From: Tetranychus cinnabarinus
Taxonomy: Eukaryota > Arthropoda > Arachnida > Trombidiformes > Tetranychidae
Assembly (NCBI GenBank): GCA_022266195.1
Contig: WHVY01000001.1
Coordinates: 10,044,001-10,108,000, forward strand
DNA length: 64,000 bases
Direction of reading: 5' to 3'
Shown here piece by piece: positions 23,287 through 37,700 of this stretch; the stretch's first letter is position 1, and each line of letters opens with the position of its first letter. The translations under genes and the position numbers were made by a program. Under the pieces are notes generated by a model. That model made no database searches. It saw nothing but the letters and a program-made list of their open reading frames with translations, and was not told where the DNA came from.

Positions 23287-24437
23287 CTGAACCAACAAGA
23301 TGGTGATTTAAAGAGATCAAGATGTTTAACCACAAGAACCGGGAATGTTATGTTATCATAGAGACCGTTTAGTTTCAACGTATTTGTCATTTTTGTCTTA
23401 TTGTCTTTTGAAGGCCTTCATTATTGTGAAGCTCACATTAATCACGTCTTCCATTAGATTATCACAAAACTGATAGTGATCAAAATATTCCGATTTAATT
23501 TGGTGAAAAAACAAAACATTTGAAAGCATTAATATTCTTGAAAAAATACCAGATTTACACATATGAAAACAGTTTAGAGTTTAAAATGAAAAATCTAAAC
23601 ATGTTGCATTTTAATTCAATTATTGACAAAATATCAATTTAAACGAAAAATTTAATGTTGTTATTGCTCATGTTAAATATTCACGATCAAGATTATCTAA
23701 AACATATTGTTGAAATAACATGTGTACACATTTTAACAGGTGGAATAAAGTGAGAAAATGTATTGTTACATATTTTTTAAAAAATTATTTTAAAGTATAA
23801 TAAAGCTACTCGAAATGTACAGAGACGTTGAAACACTGCATAAGACCAGCATTTATGCTGCGAGAGATCAGTCCAAAGCGAAGATAAACTATTCAGAACT
23901 GAATTTACATAGTATGGTTCACCAATAGCTATGATTCGCTCAGATGATTAAATTTGGTTTTGCTCATCTTAATCATCAAGCGAAATGAAGAAGAAGATCC
24001 CTTTCTGTCACTAAAGAATCACAATCCCGAAATCAACAAAGTCTTCGCAATACGTCAACAAAGAAGAGAACAATCGGTTATCTGAGGTTTTTCACGACCA
24101 CTGCGGTGCTAACTGGGGAAAACCAACGCAAATTATATCTATAATGCATACGATGGATTGCTAAAGTTGATTAAATGTTGAACAATTAATAGTTATAAGA
24201 ATTTAAATAAAAATTGATTTATTGTTTAAAGTTGAGCTGATAGATGGCAATGATCGTATACTATTGTAAAGTTCAATTAATAGATGGCGTTTTAAAAATA
24301 ATATCATAAGTTGTTTTGGTTCATTTTAAATGCTATCTTCTTTAATTGTCTGGGGTTTATCTTAATCTTCATTCGCTTCGTTTGAATTTGATTGTGATAG
24401 AGTTGTTTCATTAATGTGAATGAATTTTCTTTGAGCT
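23287..24437. other. Non-coding stretch between GABA transaminase and WDR20
   Basis: Holds the 3' end of the transaminase gene and the WDR20 promoter. A repeat copy lies at 23860-24065. Two short similar segments (a GATAGATGGC word near 24240 and 24280) lie closer to the start. No gene is seen. Confidence 0.5.
23860..24065 (+). repeat. Diverged direct repeat, copy upstream of WDR20
   Basis: The partner of 21185-21375. The similarity is patchy and was judged by eye. Confidence 0.45.
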
Positions 24438-26517
24438 ATGAATTGTTCAGCATCTGCTGGCCAAGACTCTGTTTCAGGTGCAACCTTATTGAATCCCTCA
24501 ACCACCGGAAAAGAAGAAACAGTTAAATGTCAATTTGTGACTCGTGAGGGAACTTATAAGCTATTTAAAGGTGATAATTGTAGAACCACTGTTGTTGGTT
24601 ATACGCCGCAAACCAATACACCGGTTAAGTGTTCATTCAGTGGTGATTTAATTTGTTTCAATGCAGCCAAAGAGCTGTATGTTTGTAACTACAAAGGCAT
24701 TAAAAATGCAACCGACCTCAATAATCCAATTGACAAAAGAAGTTATAAAGGACTATACCCAACATGTCATGATTTCAATGTATTTGCTGACAATGTACAT
24801 TTACTGGTTGGTCTATCTGCTGGCCAGATTCAATTAATGGATCCAATCAAAAAAGAATTCTGTAAATTGTATAATGAGGAGAGAGTTATAGATAAGACAA
24901 AAGTGACTTGTATCAAATGGGTTCCTGGTTCTATGAATCTTTTCTTGGTATCACATAGCAGCGGACAATTATATGTTTATAAAGAGGATCTTCCTTGCGG
25001 ATCAACAACACCACATTACCAGTTGTTTAAACAAGGGGAAGGTTTTGCCATCTACACCTGTAAGACGAAAAGCACTCGTAACCCTTTGTACCGCTGGGTT
25101 ATCGGCGAGGGCTCAATCAACGAAATAGCATTTTCACCTTGCTCCAAATATCTTGCAACAGTTAGTCAGGATGGTTTTCTACGTGTTTTCAACTATGATA
25201 CTATGGAACTTGTTGGACGAGTAAGAAGCTACTTTGGAGGTTTGTTATGTATTTGTTGGAGTCCAGATAGTAAATTTGTTGTTGTTGGCGGTGAAGATGA
25301 TCTTGTTACAGTGTGGTCTTTACAAGAGAAAAGGGTGATTGCTCGAGGCCAGGGTCACAAATCTTGGGTTAATGTTGTCGCCTTTGATCCTTATACTACA
25401 ACGGTTAGAGATGCTGTTGATAGTGCTAACGAAGCATTTGGTGAAGAAAGTGAAACACCAGCTACTAGATCGGAAAATATTAGCCATTCCTTGAATGATT
25501 CAAATCATTTACAGCACCACTCATCAACTAGCTCATCATCAACTGTTCCATCATTGAATAGAAATCACTGTGGTTCTCCATCCATAGAGTTCAACAATCA
25601 TTCGACTCACCTAACGTGTAATACTGTTAATAAATCACCAATCATCAACAGCAGTCGTAACTCACCTTCGTCAATTATCACTTCTTACCGATTTGGAAGT
25701 GTTGGTCAAGACACTCAACTCTGTCTTTGGGAATTAACGGAAGACATTATTAAACAACCTGTTGGTCGATCGCGAACAAGTATTTTACTTCATAGTCCAA
25801 CAAATGGGTCGCAACATCCTCTCAATTCTTCATCGAGTCATGTATCTAGTTCGGCACAGCAATCCGCTTATTGTTCCAATTTAACTTCTACCGATAAATG
25901 TCACAATACATTGTTACCATCCCAAACAGGAAACTGTTTACCCAATAATTGCAATTATTTGGATCCTGATGTTTACACTGATCATACAACTAACACAATA
26001 TCTTCATCAACATCTTCTACTGGTAATAATAGTTTTACCAATAAACATGGTCAAACAAGGAAGGAACACAAAAAGAATTTTAGTCTCGCCTCGCGTAATA
26101 GTGATAAAAACAGTTTAAATAAAGCTAGTCATAGTAAACTGAACGACGATCCAATAAAACTTCTAGGAACCTCTATATGTCCTAGATTGGATGAAGTACC
26201 TCTTTTGGAACCTTTAATTTGCAAAAAGATTGCTCATGAAAGATTAACCGCTCTTGTATTTAAAGAAGATTTTTTTGTTACTGCTTGTCAAGAGGGTTAT
26301 ATATTTACCTGGGTTAGACCAAATAAATGGGTAAGTGTTATTTTGACTAATTTTGTTTACATAAAAATATACTTTTTATTTCTTCTTGGACATTTACTCA
26401 TAAAACATTATTTTCACAATTTTACCACAGGAGAATATGCAAATTGCTCCCAGCCCTATTCCCAGTATAGATGAAGAAGCCGCATTGGTGGATGACAATG
26501 AATCAACTGTGGTGTGA
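24438..26517 (+). CDS. WDR20: WD-repeat protein WDR20 (USP12/USP46 cofactor)
   Basis: Two exons, 24438-26330 and 26431-26517, joined in phase 0, give 659 residues. WDR20 proteins form a beta-propeller that binds and activates the deubiquitinases USP12 and USP46 together with UAF1. Seen: an N-terminal QFVTREGTYKLF block, a first repeat with CFNAAKELYVCNYKG, several WD-type blades to about 318 (LATVSQDGFLRVFNYD, CICWSPDSKFVVVGGEDD), then a Ser/Asn-rich insert. A further blade at 417-435 (RFGSVGQDTQLCLWEL) precedes a second Ser/Asn-rich insert, and the last blade is ERLTALVFKEDFFVTACQEG. The protein ends ESTVV. Inserts between the last blades are typical of the WDR20/DMWD family. The final exon overlaps the end of the small antisense gene at 26503. 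Confidence 0.92.
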
Positions 26518-26845
26518 CTTTGATAATGATATATATTTCCAATCGTCTTCTTTCAATTTCTCTGCAACTTCTCTCATGTTCTGCAATCGTTGTTCGTGAA
26601 GAAGCCTTTCCAATTTGTCCACGTCTTTTGATACTTGATGTTTATCTCTAACCAATTGAGATAAATTTTTGGTAGCCTCTTGAAGCGAACTGGCTAGAAG
26701 TGACGATCAAGAAGAAAACTTAGAATCAAAATGATACTTAAACAAAAGACTTATAGCTAGTTGAATAACAAAATAGCATATCATTCTTGTTGACAAGCTT
26801 ACCTGTTGTTTTAGCTTTCGCTTCTTGTGATGATCTTCCTGCCAT
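26503..26845 (-). CDS. Small coiled-coil protein, function unknown
   Basis: Two exons, 26845-26803 and 26693-26503, with a GTAAGC donor and a TTCTAG acceptor, joined in phase 1, encode 77 residues. The second exon is a continuous amphipathic, Lys/Glu/Leu-rich helix (LERLLHEQRLQNMREVAEKL), followed by EDDWKY and a short polar end. No signal peptide or membrane segment is seen. I do not recognise the family with certainty. The conserved-looking EDDWKY end suggests a real gene and not a chance ORF. It runs convergent to WDR20, and the last 15 bp of both coding regions overlap on opposite strands. Confidence 0.65.
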
Positions 26846-28108
26846 AATTTAACTAAGCCAAACTGAAAACAATTGTGTCAATATCAATTCAAAAAATGTC
26901 AGTTACATTTGTTTACATCAACCAGACCAGACTTTATTGGATGAAGATAAAAATCTGCGTCTCCATCTAACGATTGATCAAGTTACTACTTTTTTAGTGA
27001 ATTTAAAACTCATGGTTCATTTCAATATTATCAACATCTGATTAATAAGGATAAATTGAAATTGTCAAGATCTAATTTGGCTTCAATGGATGCGAATAAT
27101 GAGATTTTTTAGTTGCAGTCTTTGGATTGATGGCACTGAAATATGTAAATCTGTCCTTAAAGTCTCTTCGTTTGCTCTCATCAAATCAAGGACCTTTTTC
27201 AATTGCAATGTAATTGTATTTATCTAAACTAATCGAGCAAAATATATAAATATATATGTCTAGATCATTACTTGATAGTAAGAATAGAAATTAATATTTT
27301 CAATTCTACTCTTCAGTAAATTTAAATTTAATTATTGCACTGTGATTCAGTTGTATTTTGATATTAACTATCGCGCATACGTATTATGTATTTACAACAA
27401 TAATTGCTGATTAAAAAGCAATTCACCAATAAAAAAGTGCATTAGAGGTATATTTGTAAATTGTGATTCACGAAATTGAAATCATTTTGTCCTCTTGAAA
27501 GCTTTGCACAGAAACCAAACTTGTATAAAGACGTGTTAATAATAAAAAATTATTTCCTAATGGTTAAAATTAAAATAACTTCTGAAATAATGATATAAAT
27601 GTAACAAAGATACAACCAGGTTGATTAAGACAACTGAATTTTTATTAAATTTTGTTTAAAAAGGCAATAAACAGACATTAAAAGCTACATTGTCATTAAA
27701 AAGACATTACATATTCATTTTTGAATATTTGTTAGTTTATATTTATACTTATTTCGCATGTATTATCAGTCGCTTTCTCGCTAAACATTTCCATCTTGAT
27801 TAGATTGGAAATTTTTGAAGTCAAGGAATTCCGGTGTCTTCAATTCACTGACTTGAATTGTGTAAATTGATAACTTTACCTTTATTAGGAGATGACACAA
27901 TTTCTAACCATCGAAACGGAAGGTTAAGAAAGGGTGAAATGAAACGTTAACCACTTTTAAACTTGGTAGTTTTTTGATCAAAAGGTTGCGAACAAGATGT
28001 TTAATATTGATCTTCAATTTGACTTTCAACATGATCGTGGACTTACATTCAATTAGAGATGAGTTATGATGATTAGAGATGAGAGAGATGAATTACATTC
28101 AATTCAAT

Positions 28109-28172
28109 TGTAAGTGATGCTATTCTCGAAATACTGAGACTCAAAGTTTTAAGGCGAATGACCAAAATTAAA
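28109..28172 (+). repeat. Direct repeat, unit 1
   Basis: About 60 bp matching 28364-28430 with few differences. The units start about 255 bp apart. Confidence 0.6.
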
Positions 28173-28363
28173 AGAACTGTTGATAAATTGAAAAAGGTAT
28201 TCAATCCATGATGTGTACAAACAACTTTTATGGACAAATAATAAGTTTCAGCTCTAACTCTCACGGTCACAGAAAGCGACAGGTTTAACTGAAAACCGAA
28301 CTGATTTGTTTTACAGAAACACAAAACTTTATTTCTCAAAATAAGTTCATTTCATGGTGATGC

Positions 28364-28430
28364 TTGTAAGTGATGTTATTCTCGAAATACTGAGATTCAA
28401 AGTTTTATGACCAATGACCAAAATAAAGAG
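28364..28430 (+). repeat. Direct repeat, unit 2
   Basis: The partner of 28109-28172, sharing TGTAAGTGATG and CTCGAAATACTGAGA. Confidence 0.6.
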
Positions 28431-29384
28431 AATTTGATCTGAAATGGATTGGTGGATACCTGTGTATTTATACTTGAATTCGTTGCAATAACTATCTTCA
28501 TTATTACCTTGATGCTGTATATTTATGTTGATTATTCGTTGACCTTTTTTACAACGACAGACTATGATCAATATACTGACTCAAGGTCATCGACACATGC
28601 TAGATAATTTATTCACTCTAATTTAATTATAATTTTAATATATCTAAGCTAACCAATTACTGTTGATGAATCAAATTTGACCTGTGTTAGATTGAACCTT
28701 TAGATCATTAACTTTAACCTAACAAAGGACATGGGAAACCATGTTTGTTATAAAAAATCATTTGTAGAATCATTATTTATGGTTCAATCTTCTTGAAACA
28801 AGGTTATATCATAGAAAAGATGGTATCAAACAACTTGTGTCTCATTAATTTTTGACAAAATCTTTGGTCTTCAATTAAATCACCAATTATGCAATTTTCA
28901 ATGCATTTCCTATGGAGACCATTTTTCTCAATTAATCCGCTTACGGTTACTTTTTTTAGGCTGAAATTGATAAATAAGATGCTTCATCAAATACGAAATA
29001 TTAATTGAGTTGAAAAGAAGAAAAAAATCGCGGTCAAACATAAAAATGAGGAAAATTAAATTCTGTATTTATAATTATTTCGCAGGCAAATTTTCAATTT
29101 TTGCCATTTTTACGTAATTATTAGGAAAACTAGGAACAATAAAAAGGTCAATATGTGTATTTTTTAGCCCTGATTCTGAAAATATAATCTAATTTCTTAT
29201 ATAACAAATAACAAAGTTATCATTAAAAAACCAGTGTATCTATAATTCTGGGTCGTAGTGTATATTAGACCAGTCTAGTAATAAACAGAACCTTAGTTAA
29301 TTGTCATAATTTATGATCATAACATTGTAAACGCAATGGCAGCACCTTAAATGCGATAGATTTTGAAATGTAGAATTGTTAACA

Positions 29385-29850
29385 AGCGAAACTTGCGTCA
29401 TTGGGGCTCAGAACCAAAATTCGTTGCTGTTGAGCCTCTTCACCCAGCAACAGTGGCTGTAAGGCAGAAATGTACTATGGTGGTATCATTGGCCAGATAG
29501 TGGTCCGAAATAGCCTTGCTGGTGAAGGTTTCATCAAATGACTCCAAAAGAAAATAATTCCTGAGTTGGAAAACAAAGATCTGTTGGATGATCACTGGTG
29601 GATGCAAGATGTAAACAATGAGCATCTTGCACTGTTTCAGTGAAGAGTTGAACAGCCCTTCTACAAGCAGCAACTGAACCTGTAGCCCGAGCAGTAACTT
29701 AGTTTTTAGGGCCATGGAAACTGAGTCAATTTGTGATTTTAAAGATTTTGCAATGGCAGCTTATAGACCGGATCTTCTTGCCTGTGACTCTTTTCTTTGG
29801 GGTAATTTTAAAGACAAAATTCATGCAAATCAAATAGAGCTAACTATCTA
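29385..29850 (+). pseudogene. Dead Tc1/mariner-type (DDE_3) transposase fragment
   Basis: Read across frames, the plus strand keeps landmarks of a DDE_3 transposase in order. These are HWGSEPKFVAVEPLHP (compare WGSENP...PLH), GGIIGQIV, a piece like DDHWWMQDVN where functional copies have the second catalytic Asp in a QQDG motif, and RPDLLACDSFLWGNFKDK (compare RSPDL...DFFLWG..KD). Several stops and frameshifts separate them. The N-terminal HTH and the inverted repeats were not found. It is an old inactive insertion. Confidence 0.75.
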
Positions 29851-30424
29851 TTGTGCTATTTACTCGATAGACAAGCAAAATGCTTGCTAAAGTAATTTTT
29901 ATAAACTAAAGAGCAGTTTTTTAGTGGATATTTTAAAAAATGTTTAAATTTCTTTCAATTATGAATAAAAAGTGAAGCGCGTTTTTGTGCAAACCAATTT
30001 TTTTGTTATCAAATTTTTTCAATTTCTTCAAGGGCAGCACCAGAATATTTTATATACAAGTCTAGTTACCAAGAAACAATTGGTGATCTCTTGAACTGTA
30101 TACCATCGGAAACAATAAACGTTGAAGTACTGTTCGCACCGAAAAACTGCATCATATACAATTTGTTTCATAAAGTAGAGTAGATTCTTTTGTTAAACTA
30201 AATATACAATTGTCATACGCAAAATGGAAACAAAATAGTCTCAGTTTTTTTTGACTCAACACTTGCCAGGGAAGAAATTGTTTTGGTCATAACTTTTTTT
30301 CTATTGACGGAGGGACAAAGCTTGACTGCTAATGCTCATTTCCTTATTTATTCATTGAATGAAGAGCTAAATGCAATCAAAAACATTTTGAAAAATCAAA
30401 GTTAAAGTTAAATCAAAGTTCAAA

Positions 30425-30510
30425 AATAAATTTTGAATTTAAAACAAGTTTCATTTTCATTTCAACTTTATTTGATAACCGGTTTCGCGATGAGCCAGAA
30501 ATGGCTTTTT
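30425..30510 (+). repeat. Direct repeat flanking the foldback (left)
   Basis: About 86 bp, matching 30834-30920 with about 80 percent identity by eye. Both end GAGCCAGAA-TGGCTTTTT. Confidence 0.65.
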
Positions 30511-30512
30511 TA

Positions 30513-30788
30513 TACAGCATAGAAATAAAGTTATACCATGTTTTTGGTATCTTCGCGCATTAAAAGCAACTTTAATTCAAAAAATACAGTCGTTCATTAA
30601 AGATTATGAAAGGTATCACAATCAAATTGACCAAGATTATCAGTAATCTAAGATTTTGTCTTCTCTAACACTCATTATTTTGTGATACCTTTCATAATCT
30701 TTAATGAAAGGCTGTATTTTTGAATTGCAGTTGCTTTTAATGCGCAAAGATACCAAAAACATGGTACAACTTTATTTTCTATGCTGTA
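30513..30788. repeat. Large foldback (inverted repeat) element
   Basis: Two arms of about 109 bp, 30513-30621 and 30680-30788, are near-perfect reverse complements around a 58-bp loop. The arms share CATGTTTTTGGTATCTT, GCGCATTAAAAGCAACT and TTCATTAAAGATTATGAAAG. The structure sits between two direct repeats (30425-30510, 30834-30920). This is the shape of a foldback MITE whose host sequence was duplicated, or of a composite with long outer repeats. No clear target-site duplication was recognised. Confidence 0.8.
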
Positions 30789-30833
30789 CTACTGTGGTCG
30801 ATACCTCAGTTGTCACCTGGGTTCAAGTTTCGA

Positions 30834-30920
30834 AATAAATTCTGAATTTAAATCAAGTTTTACTTTGATTTAAAGTTTTCACGAATAACCGATTTTGGGT
30901 TGAGCCAGAACTGGCTTTTT
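30834..30920 (+). repeat. Direct repeat flanking the foldback (right)
   Basis: The partner of 30425-30510. It is followed by a segment resembling 27610-27700. Confidence 0.65.
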
Positions 30921-31747
30921 CTTACTTCTAAAAAATTTGACAAAATGTTGGTTAGTTTGATTGAGACAACTGAATTTTATTCAATTTTATTCAAAAAGGC
31001 AATAAATATTCTTTTCGCATATTTATTTTTTCCCGTGTATATAAACATCGCTAGTACAATTTGTAGACTTGACTTTCCTCTTTGACTTATTGGTACAAAG
31101 GAGGAAATAAAGTAAATCAGGGGAAAAAACATCCAACAACCTTAATTTTTCTAGAATTGAGCTCTATTAATCAGAAACTTTGATCCGAGTTGTGATTCAA
31201 TTGATTCATATACATTTTTTATTGAAGATTCACATTTTCATTCGACTTTCATTTGAAATTGGATGTTTATTAGCACATCCACCAAATCAACAGTTTGTCC
31301 AGTATCTCTCCAATCAAACTGTGTTCGTTGTCATCCGATTGATTGTGACAAAAACTTTATCCCTAAAGAATCTCTAGCCTTAGTCAAAAGTCCGATTCTT
31401 TGCGTGAACAGCTCTGAGACTAGAATCCAATGGTGACCGCTGAAACACAATTATTAATCTAATAATTGGCTCGTTACCTCATCATGAGGTTTACGTGTAA
31501 GAAATGTCTTGTTACAAGATGATCACAAGTTGAAATATCATTATCATGGAATAAACTAAAACTTCCATGGATTGCATATGAAAACTAACTGCAACTGATA
31601 GTCCACGAATTTGTTTAACATTGAAGGCATCTTTGATAGAGAAGAAACAAAAAAAAGAAACATAATTAAACATAATGAATGTGAAACAGGGTAACTTTAC
31701 TCAAAGCATATTGAATAAAGCTACAGATAAAAATTCAGATCAATTAC

Positions 31748-34700
31748 CTTCGGGTCCTCTAAATTGGTAAAAAGCTTCAAAGCCAGTCCCATCAAATCTA
31801 TCATTTGATTTGAATGTTATACGGAAAAAGTCTCCATCTGATTCAATGGTTTTTGGCTTTTTAACACCACAATGTCTTGGTATTTTCCTATCGACTGTTC
31901 TGTAATTTGAAAATTCAACATAATCACTCGCTGTTTCCGTTGTACACCTAAAATATAAAAAGATATAAATCGTTAAATACAAACAATTAACCATGTAGAA
32001 TAAAAATTCATTAAAGTACACTTACGGTGTTACACCTTCAATATCAAAGTAAGCGAAAGTGATATGAGCTCTTTCAGACACATTACCAAAGAAAAAATAG
32101 TGACACTCAGTGTCCCTTGGATATTGTCCAGGATAATTTGGCGAAGTAAATGAGCCATTGGAACGATCAGAGCTTCGGAAAATAAATCCACAAACTAAAA
32201 ACACAAAAAGAAAAAAAATCCATTAATAGTTATCCCATTCAAGTGTAAAATTTTTTCATTTGCTTCTATTAAGTAAAATGATTAACCTGTAAACTAACCT
32301 GATTGTGAATCTTGTACTCCAGCAGTTATACCAAAATCTGGGAGGAAAAAAGCAATGTTTAAACTTTGTTCAATAATAATATAACATGTTTGTTTGGATA
32401 AGTTGTAAAGACTGGTGAACCAATAATTTGGATGCAAACAGATGTTGAATAAATGTTTGGCTAATTAACACATTTTTACACATTTTTACGCAACAGAATT
32501 ACCTTTCTCTGAATATTTACTCTGATATGTTTAAGGTAAATGAAAGGTTACATTCCACTGATGAATTAAATAGCCAAAGTTCAAGTTGTGAATGTTCAGG
32601 TTTGATTAGCAAAAAATAACATTGGTCGGTTAGAGTTGATAAAAGTTTCTTTTGGGATAATGGAGCTAACTGTGGGGGAAATTTTCAGTTATTTTATGAG
32701 AATTATCTTTCTCTCATAAATAGGTAATAATCTGATGAAAGCTAATCACAGTTAACAAGGTTGGAAGAAGATAAGCTCAGGTTGATGACAATGATCATGA
32801 AAACTAAAAAGAATGGACTTAAAAGAAGAAGAATGAAATTGAAATTGAATAAACAATACAAGAGTTAACGTTAAGACTGGATATTTAGGTGAATTAAGAA
32901 CTAATCAGCTTTTGTAAGAATGGTATATTCAGGTGTTTTCATCATGAACAATAATCTGGGTCAATTCTAGTCTCAATTTAACCTCAATTAACATGAGAAA
33001 ATCAATGGGTAATGTAATTGAAAATTTAAAGATTATACTGATAGTTGAAAACGAATTAAGCGGATTAATCATTTGACAATAAGCTTGGCACCAAATCGAT
33101 TAAGGTGAATAGCTTAGTTGACATGTAAGAATAGGTTGAAACAAAAAATCCATCAAAATCATCTTCTATTGAGCAAGTGTCTAAAATAAGCGTCTTCAGT
33201 CTCCAACTAAGGTCTAACTGCTTGTTTATAAATCCAAAGAGAACCTACTTTTTCTTCCTTTTCTTCTTTTTTTCTACTTGATCTTCATTTTATCTGGAGA
33301 TGAGAAAGAAAAGGAAGTTGGAATGATGAGAAATAATAATAAGGGAAAAGAAAAAAAAAATACCTGAGGAACAAAAAAAACAGTGTAACATGAAAGAATT
33401 GATGAAAAGGATGAGAAGAGACACATGAAGTTAACTTAAAAGATGACAGTTAATTGGATATCCATTGTCCTTAGTCAGGTTATCATCTTATTTATCCTTA
33501 CGTATGTTTCCTTTTCATTTTCATCCTGCTTCTGTCGTCTTTTTCATATATTTTCATCGTTTTTCTTTCTCGCAGGTTCTAATGAGATCAATGAAAAATT
33601 AAAGATCTAACATCTAATTCGAGATCAAAATCGGGACTACAAATTGAAAAGTAGCAGAAATAGCTCAAAAAAACTAAAAGTTTAACAATTTAGATTGGCC
33701 TGGAAATTCCTTTACAAAGCAAATACATGAATCATCAAAACAAAATGTTTCAATGAAATGTTCAGCCATGACGCAAATAGGAATAATGGGCGGAATGAAT
33801 GATTTAAAATTTTAAAAATATTTGTAGACTAATGGTTCTATGCTTCAACCTGTATTATTGTCAATGATATGCTTGAAATGCTCACTTGTAACAAATCGAT
33901 AATCAGCTTTGAATCCTCGAAATTGTTCCGAGTTATCTAAGCTTTTGAATTCTACTGTCATTGATGGACCATTGGACATTAGTTGCAGTGGTAATGTATC
34001 TCCACAAAGATTATCTAATCGTTCTTTTTGTCCATTGATTGTTATGAAAACCATAACAACATCAGCACCATCACAGCTAAATATGAAAAAAGATAGAAAT
34101 AAGAGAATTATTATTAAGGTAATCAATATAAATCAGAAAGAAGTCATCACTAGTTATCACTAAAGTATCAATATTTTCAGATTCAATTGAGAGTCAGAAT
34201 GTTCTTCAGAAATGCTCCAAATTGTCCTCTAAATAGATCAATCAAAAGGCATTGAGGAATTTCTGAAACTTGGATCTATTACAACCCAAAATTCATCAAA
34301 TTACATTCACGTGAATTTACATTCATCTAATGCTCCCTTTACAGTTCAAAAGATCCAAGAGTTTTAAGCTCTTGTCTTGATCTTTCAATGGTTCCGTTAT
34401 TTTACTAGCTAATAAAGATTTTTAATTGTAAGGATTTTCATTAAAAGGGGAATAATTATACTTACTCTTTGGGAGAATCATCAGGCTTGTATACGTGAAA
34501 ATCAGAAAACATTATCTGGACCCTTTCTTTTCCTCTGCCCATGAAATGGTATTTACAATGAATATTGGCTGGATATGGATTTGGGTAATTAGGAGATGAA
34601 AAGGTTCCATTCTTGAAAATATCACTGTTGTAAATTTGATCGCACTCTGGACCTAATTGAAAAAAGAGCAAAAAATTCTCATGAGTTTACAATGTAAATA

Positions 34701-37700
34701 TTTGAAGAAGAAAATGAAAGATGAGAAATTTGTTTTCAAAATTACTGTGGAAGCACCAACCAAATTAACAAGAAATTGTAGAATAATCACATTTGAAACA
34801 TGAACTGTTAAATGATACTAATGTTTAAAATTTTGCGTGATAAATCAGCCGAACTGATTATAAAATTTCATTTGTTTTCTGTGATGATAAAAGGATTGTT
34901 TACAAACCTTACAAGACAATTTTGTGAATGTCATTAGGCAATGCGAAACAAAGAGCAGTATAACTCTTTGATGCGAAGTGTCTAATGAAGGAAAAAGCGT
35001 TTCCATCAAGAGATGGCGGCATTTTTAATGTCTTTGTTTTTTTGCATTGATTTTAAATGAACAAATTACAGCATTCTCACAATTTCGCTGTAAACAGAGT
35101 AGAGATGGGCGATTTTCGATCACAGTGGTGATCGATCTTTTCGATCGATCTTTTTGCTAAGTCGATCGATCTCTTAAACGAGCGATAAATATCGATCTGA
35201 AATATTTCGATATTTGAGCTTCTTTTCACTATTTTTTTACACAAAAAACACTTTAAAAGACAATTTTAATCAAATTAAACTCCTGTTATCGAGCAGAGGA
35301 TGTTTCGATATGATCGATCTTCTTTAAAATTGATCACGGTCAAATTTTTCTCTCCGATTATCGATCTTTTCGATCGATCAATCATATCGGAACATCTCTA
35401 AAACAGAGTTGGAATAGCTGGTATTTCAACTTAACCAGTCAAACAGTTGATAATCAAACAATAATTAAAGTGACTATTAATTATTTAATCATACAGCCAC
35501 CGAAATTGAGTTGCAAACATTTTTAATATCTTGTGCGCATATTGAGATAGTGTAATTGAATTTAAGCATTGTTTAGTTGATAAACTATCAATACCTGCGT
35601 TAACTTTTCAAAAAATGTTTGCAACTCAATTTCTGTGGCTGTATAATTAACTTCAATTAATAAGTATTTAAAAAAGTTAATAAAGAAGGCTTAAAAAGGC
35701 TGGCTGCTTAATTCCTCCTCGTCACATCGCATGCCTAAATTACACGTGAGTACATCATGAATGCTGATTTTAATATACATTTTGTACAAATCTTACCCTT
35801 GATTTACCATTAGATAATTACAAACATATCAAGACCAATGTCAAGTTGAATTGTGATAACTTAACTTCCAAGTCGATTCCAGTTGGTTTGAAAATGGACA
35901 ACACATGTAAGAAACCATGAAATAATGGAGCCTGACAGACTGGTAGACCCCCTTGTTTTAATTATTTGATGTTACATCAAATGACATGACATTTCCATAA
36001 AAAAAATATACAAAAATCTAATGTATACTTATTGATTCGTATTTTGATTTTACAGTTTGAAAAGGCAGTTGCTGAAATAAACCATTGGATTCATTCATCT
36101 ATCCTATCAAGCAAAATTAAGAGCAATGACAGTAGGATAGACATAATAATGATAGACATTTATTTACTGTCTATTGGTGCGTTAAAGCCGAAACGTGGAA
36201 TTTAATCAAGGTAAAACCAAAATTAATTACTCACTCAGGCTATTTGCATCTATTGAAATAACTTATTCATTTTAACTCTTTTTCATTCTATTTGTTCTTT
36301 ACAGGTTCAAGCTGAAGTTGCAATGTTATTGTTATTGTTAATTGCGAATTCAAGGAGATAATCAGCCACCTTTAGGCTAAGAGATACATTGAAAGTCAAT
36401 TGGATTGTCAAAAAAAATTAATGAGCAATTTAGTTGTTTTTATAATTAACCAACTATAAATGGTATCCCAAACATTCAAAGGTATTAAAAATATTTGAAC
36501 ATCAATATTATTAGAAACCACAGCCGAAACATTCCCAGAGCCACCACAAATCAATGAATTCAACATTTTTGAAAATTAGAGCCAATTTTTGTAAGAATAA
36601 GATGTTCGTATTCAACAGTCTCCATCGTAACCAAACCCAAATTAAATTACCAACAGGGAAGGATTCACTGAAATATCACTCAAGGAACTTTACCAATGAT
36701 AACTCAATAATGCAAAATGGCTTCATTTGATCAGATTCTTTTGCCTATTTGTAAATCTGATGTTCAATTCTGGTTTTTCCTAACATTATTGGAATTCGTG
36801 TGACTAAAACCACTCCAATTGACCCTCCAATATTGGCAAAGGATTCATTCCAAACAATAATACAATATTAATTACTGTGAGCTAAAACAACTTTAGGTGA
36901 AGGCAATCAGATTGATAAAAAATACAAACATTAATATATTTCCTCTTGCTTGTCACAGGTTTCGTGCGATTCTTGAGTAATGTTGTTCTTAATGTTACTT
37001 TTCCTCTTATTGATATTGGAATCTTAAATTTTCTTTCATGTTTCCAACAGAGAACAAGATGAACGTTCAAGAAACGTAATTCACCATGCAGGGAAATTGA
37101 TGGTTGAATGTTGAAATGTATTTACGCAGGAAAAATTGACCCAGAAAAAAGTCAAAAGGTGAGTTAGGAATACACATGTTTTCTGTTAATTTTTCTTCCA
37201 ATAAAAAGGTAATAGTCAAAAATGATTACTTTAATCAAGAACCAAGTTTGACAATTGGAAAGAAAATTAATTACCTTTTAATGAGATTGTTGATTAATTC
37301 TCTCACTTGAATGTAGATAATTTGATCTTAAAATCAATATTCTTTGACTACCTCAACAAGGAACAACTTTAATTGTCTTCAGTTTGATGAATCTAAACTA
37401 ATTTGTATTGTTCAACTTAGCTAATCATTGATTTTTTGGTATCTTTTTCTCTTTTATTTCACTCAGGAGTCACATCAATTGGATGATCGAAAAAAGGAAG
37501 ACTGGAATGGAATATTGATGATCTGATGTGGAAACATGTTCAAGAAATCAGTTGAAGTTACTTTACAGCTAATAAACAACAATAATGTGCCTCACAGGAT
37601 TGCCAGAACTTCAGAATTTTAAATTTCTCAATGACGATGAACAGAATAGTGGAAAATGCCTGGTTCAGTGGAATCTTTTGCTACAAGAAAAAATTTTTCC

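Larger units (their letters stand above)
26846..29384. other. Repeat-bearing non-coding stretch
   Basis: No gene seen. A segment at 28109-28172 is repeated at 28364-28430 (about 60 bp, with CTCGAAATACTGAGA in both). A segment at 27610-27700 resembles 30945-31015 (ACAACTGAATTTTTAT, AAAAAGGCAATAAA). ORFs at 28073-28571 on the minus strand only read these repeats. Confidence 0.5.
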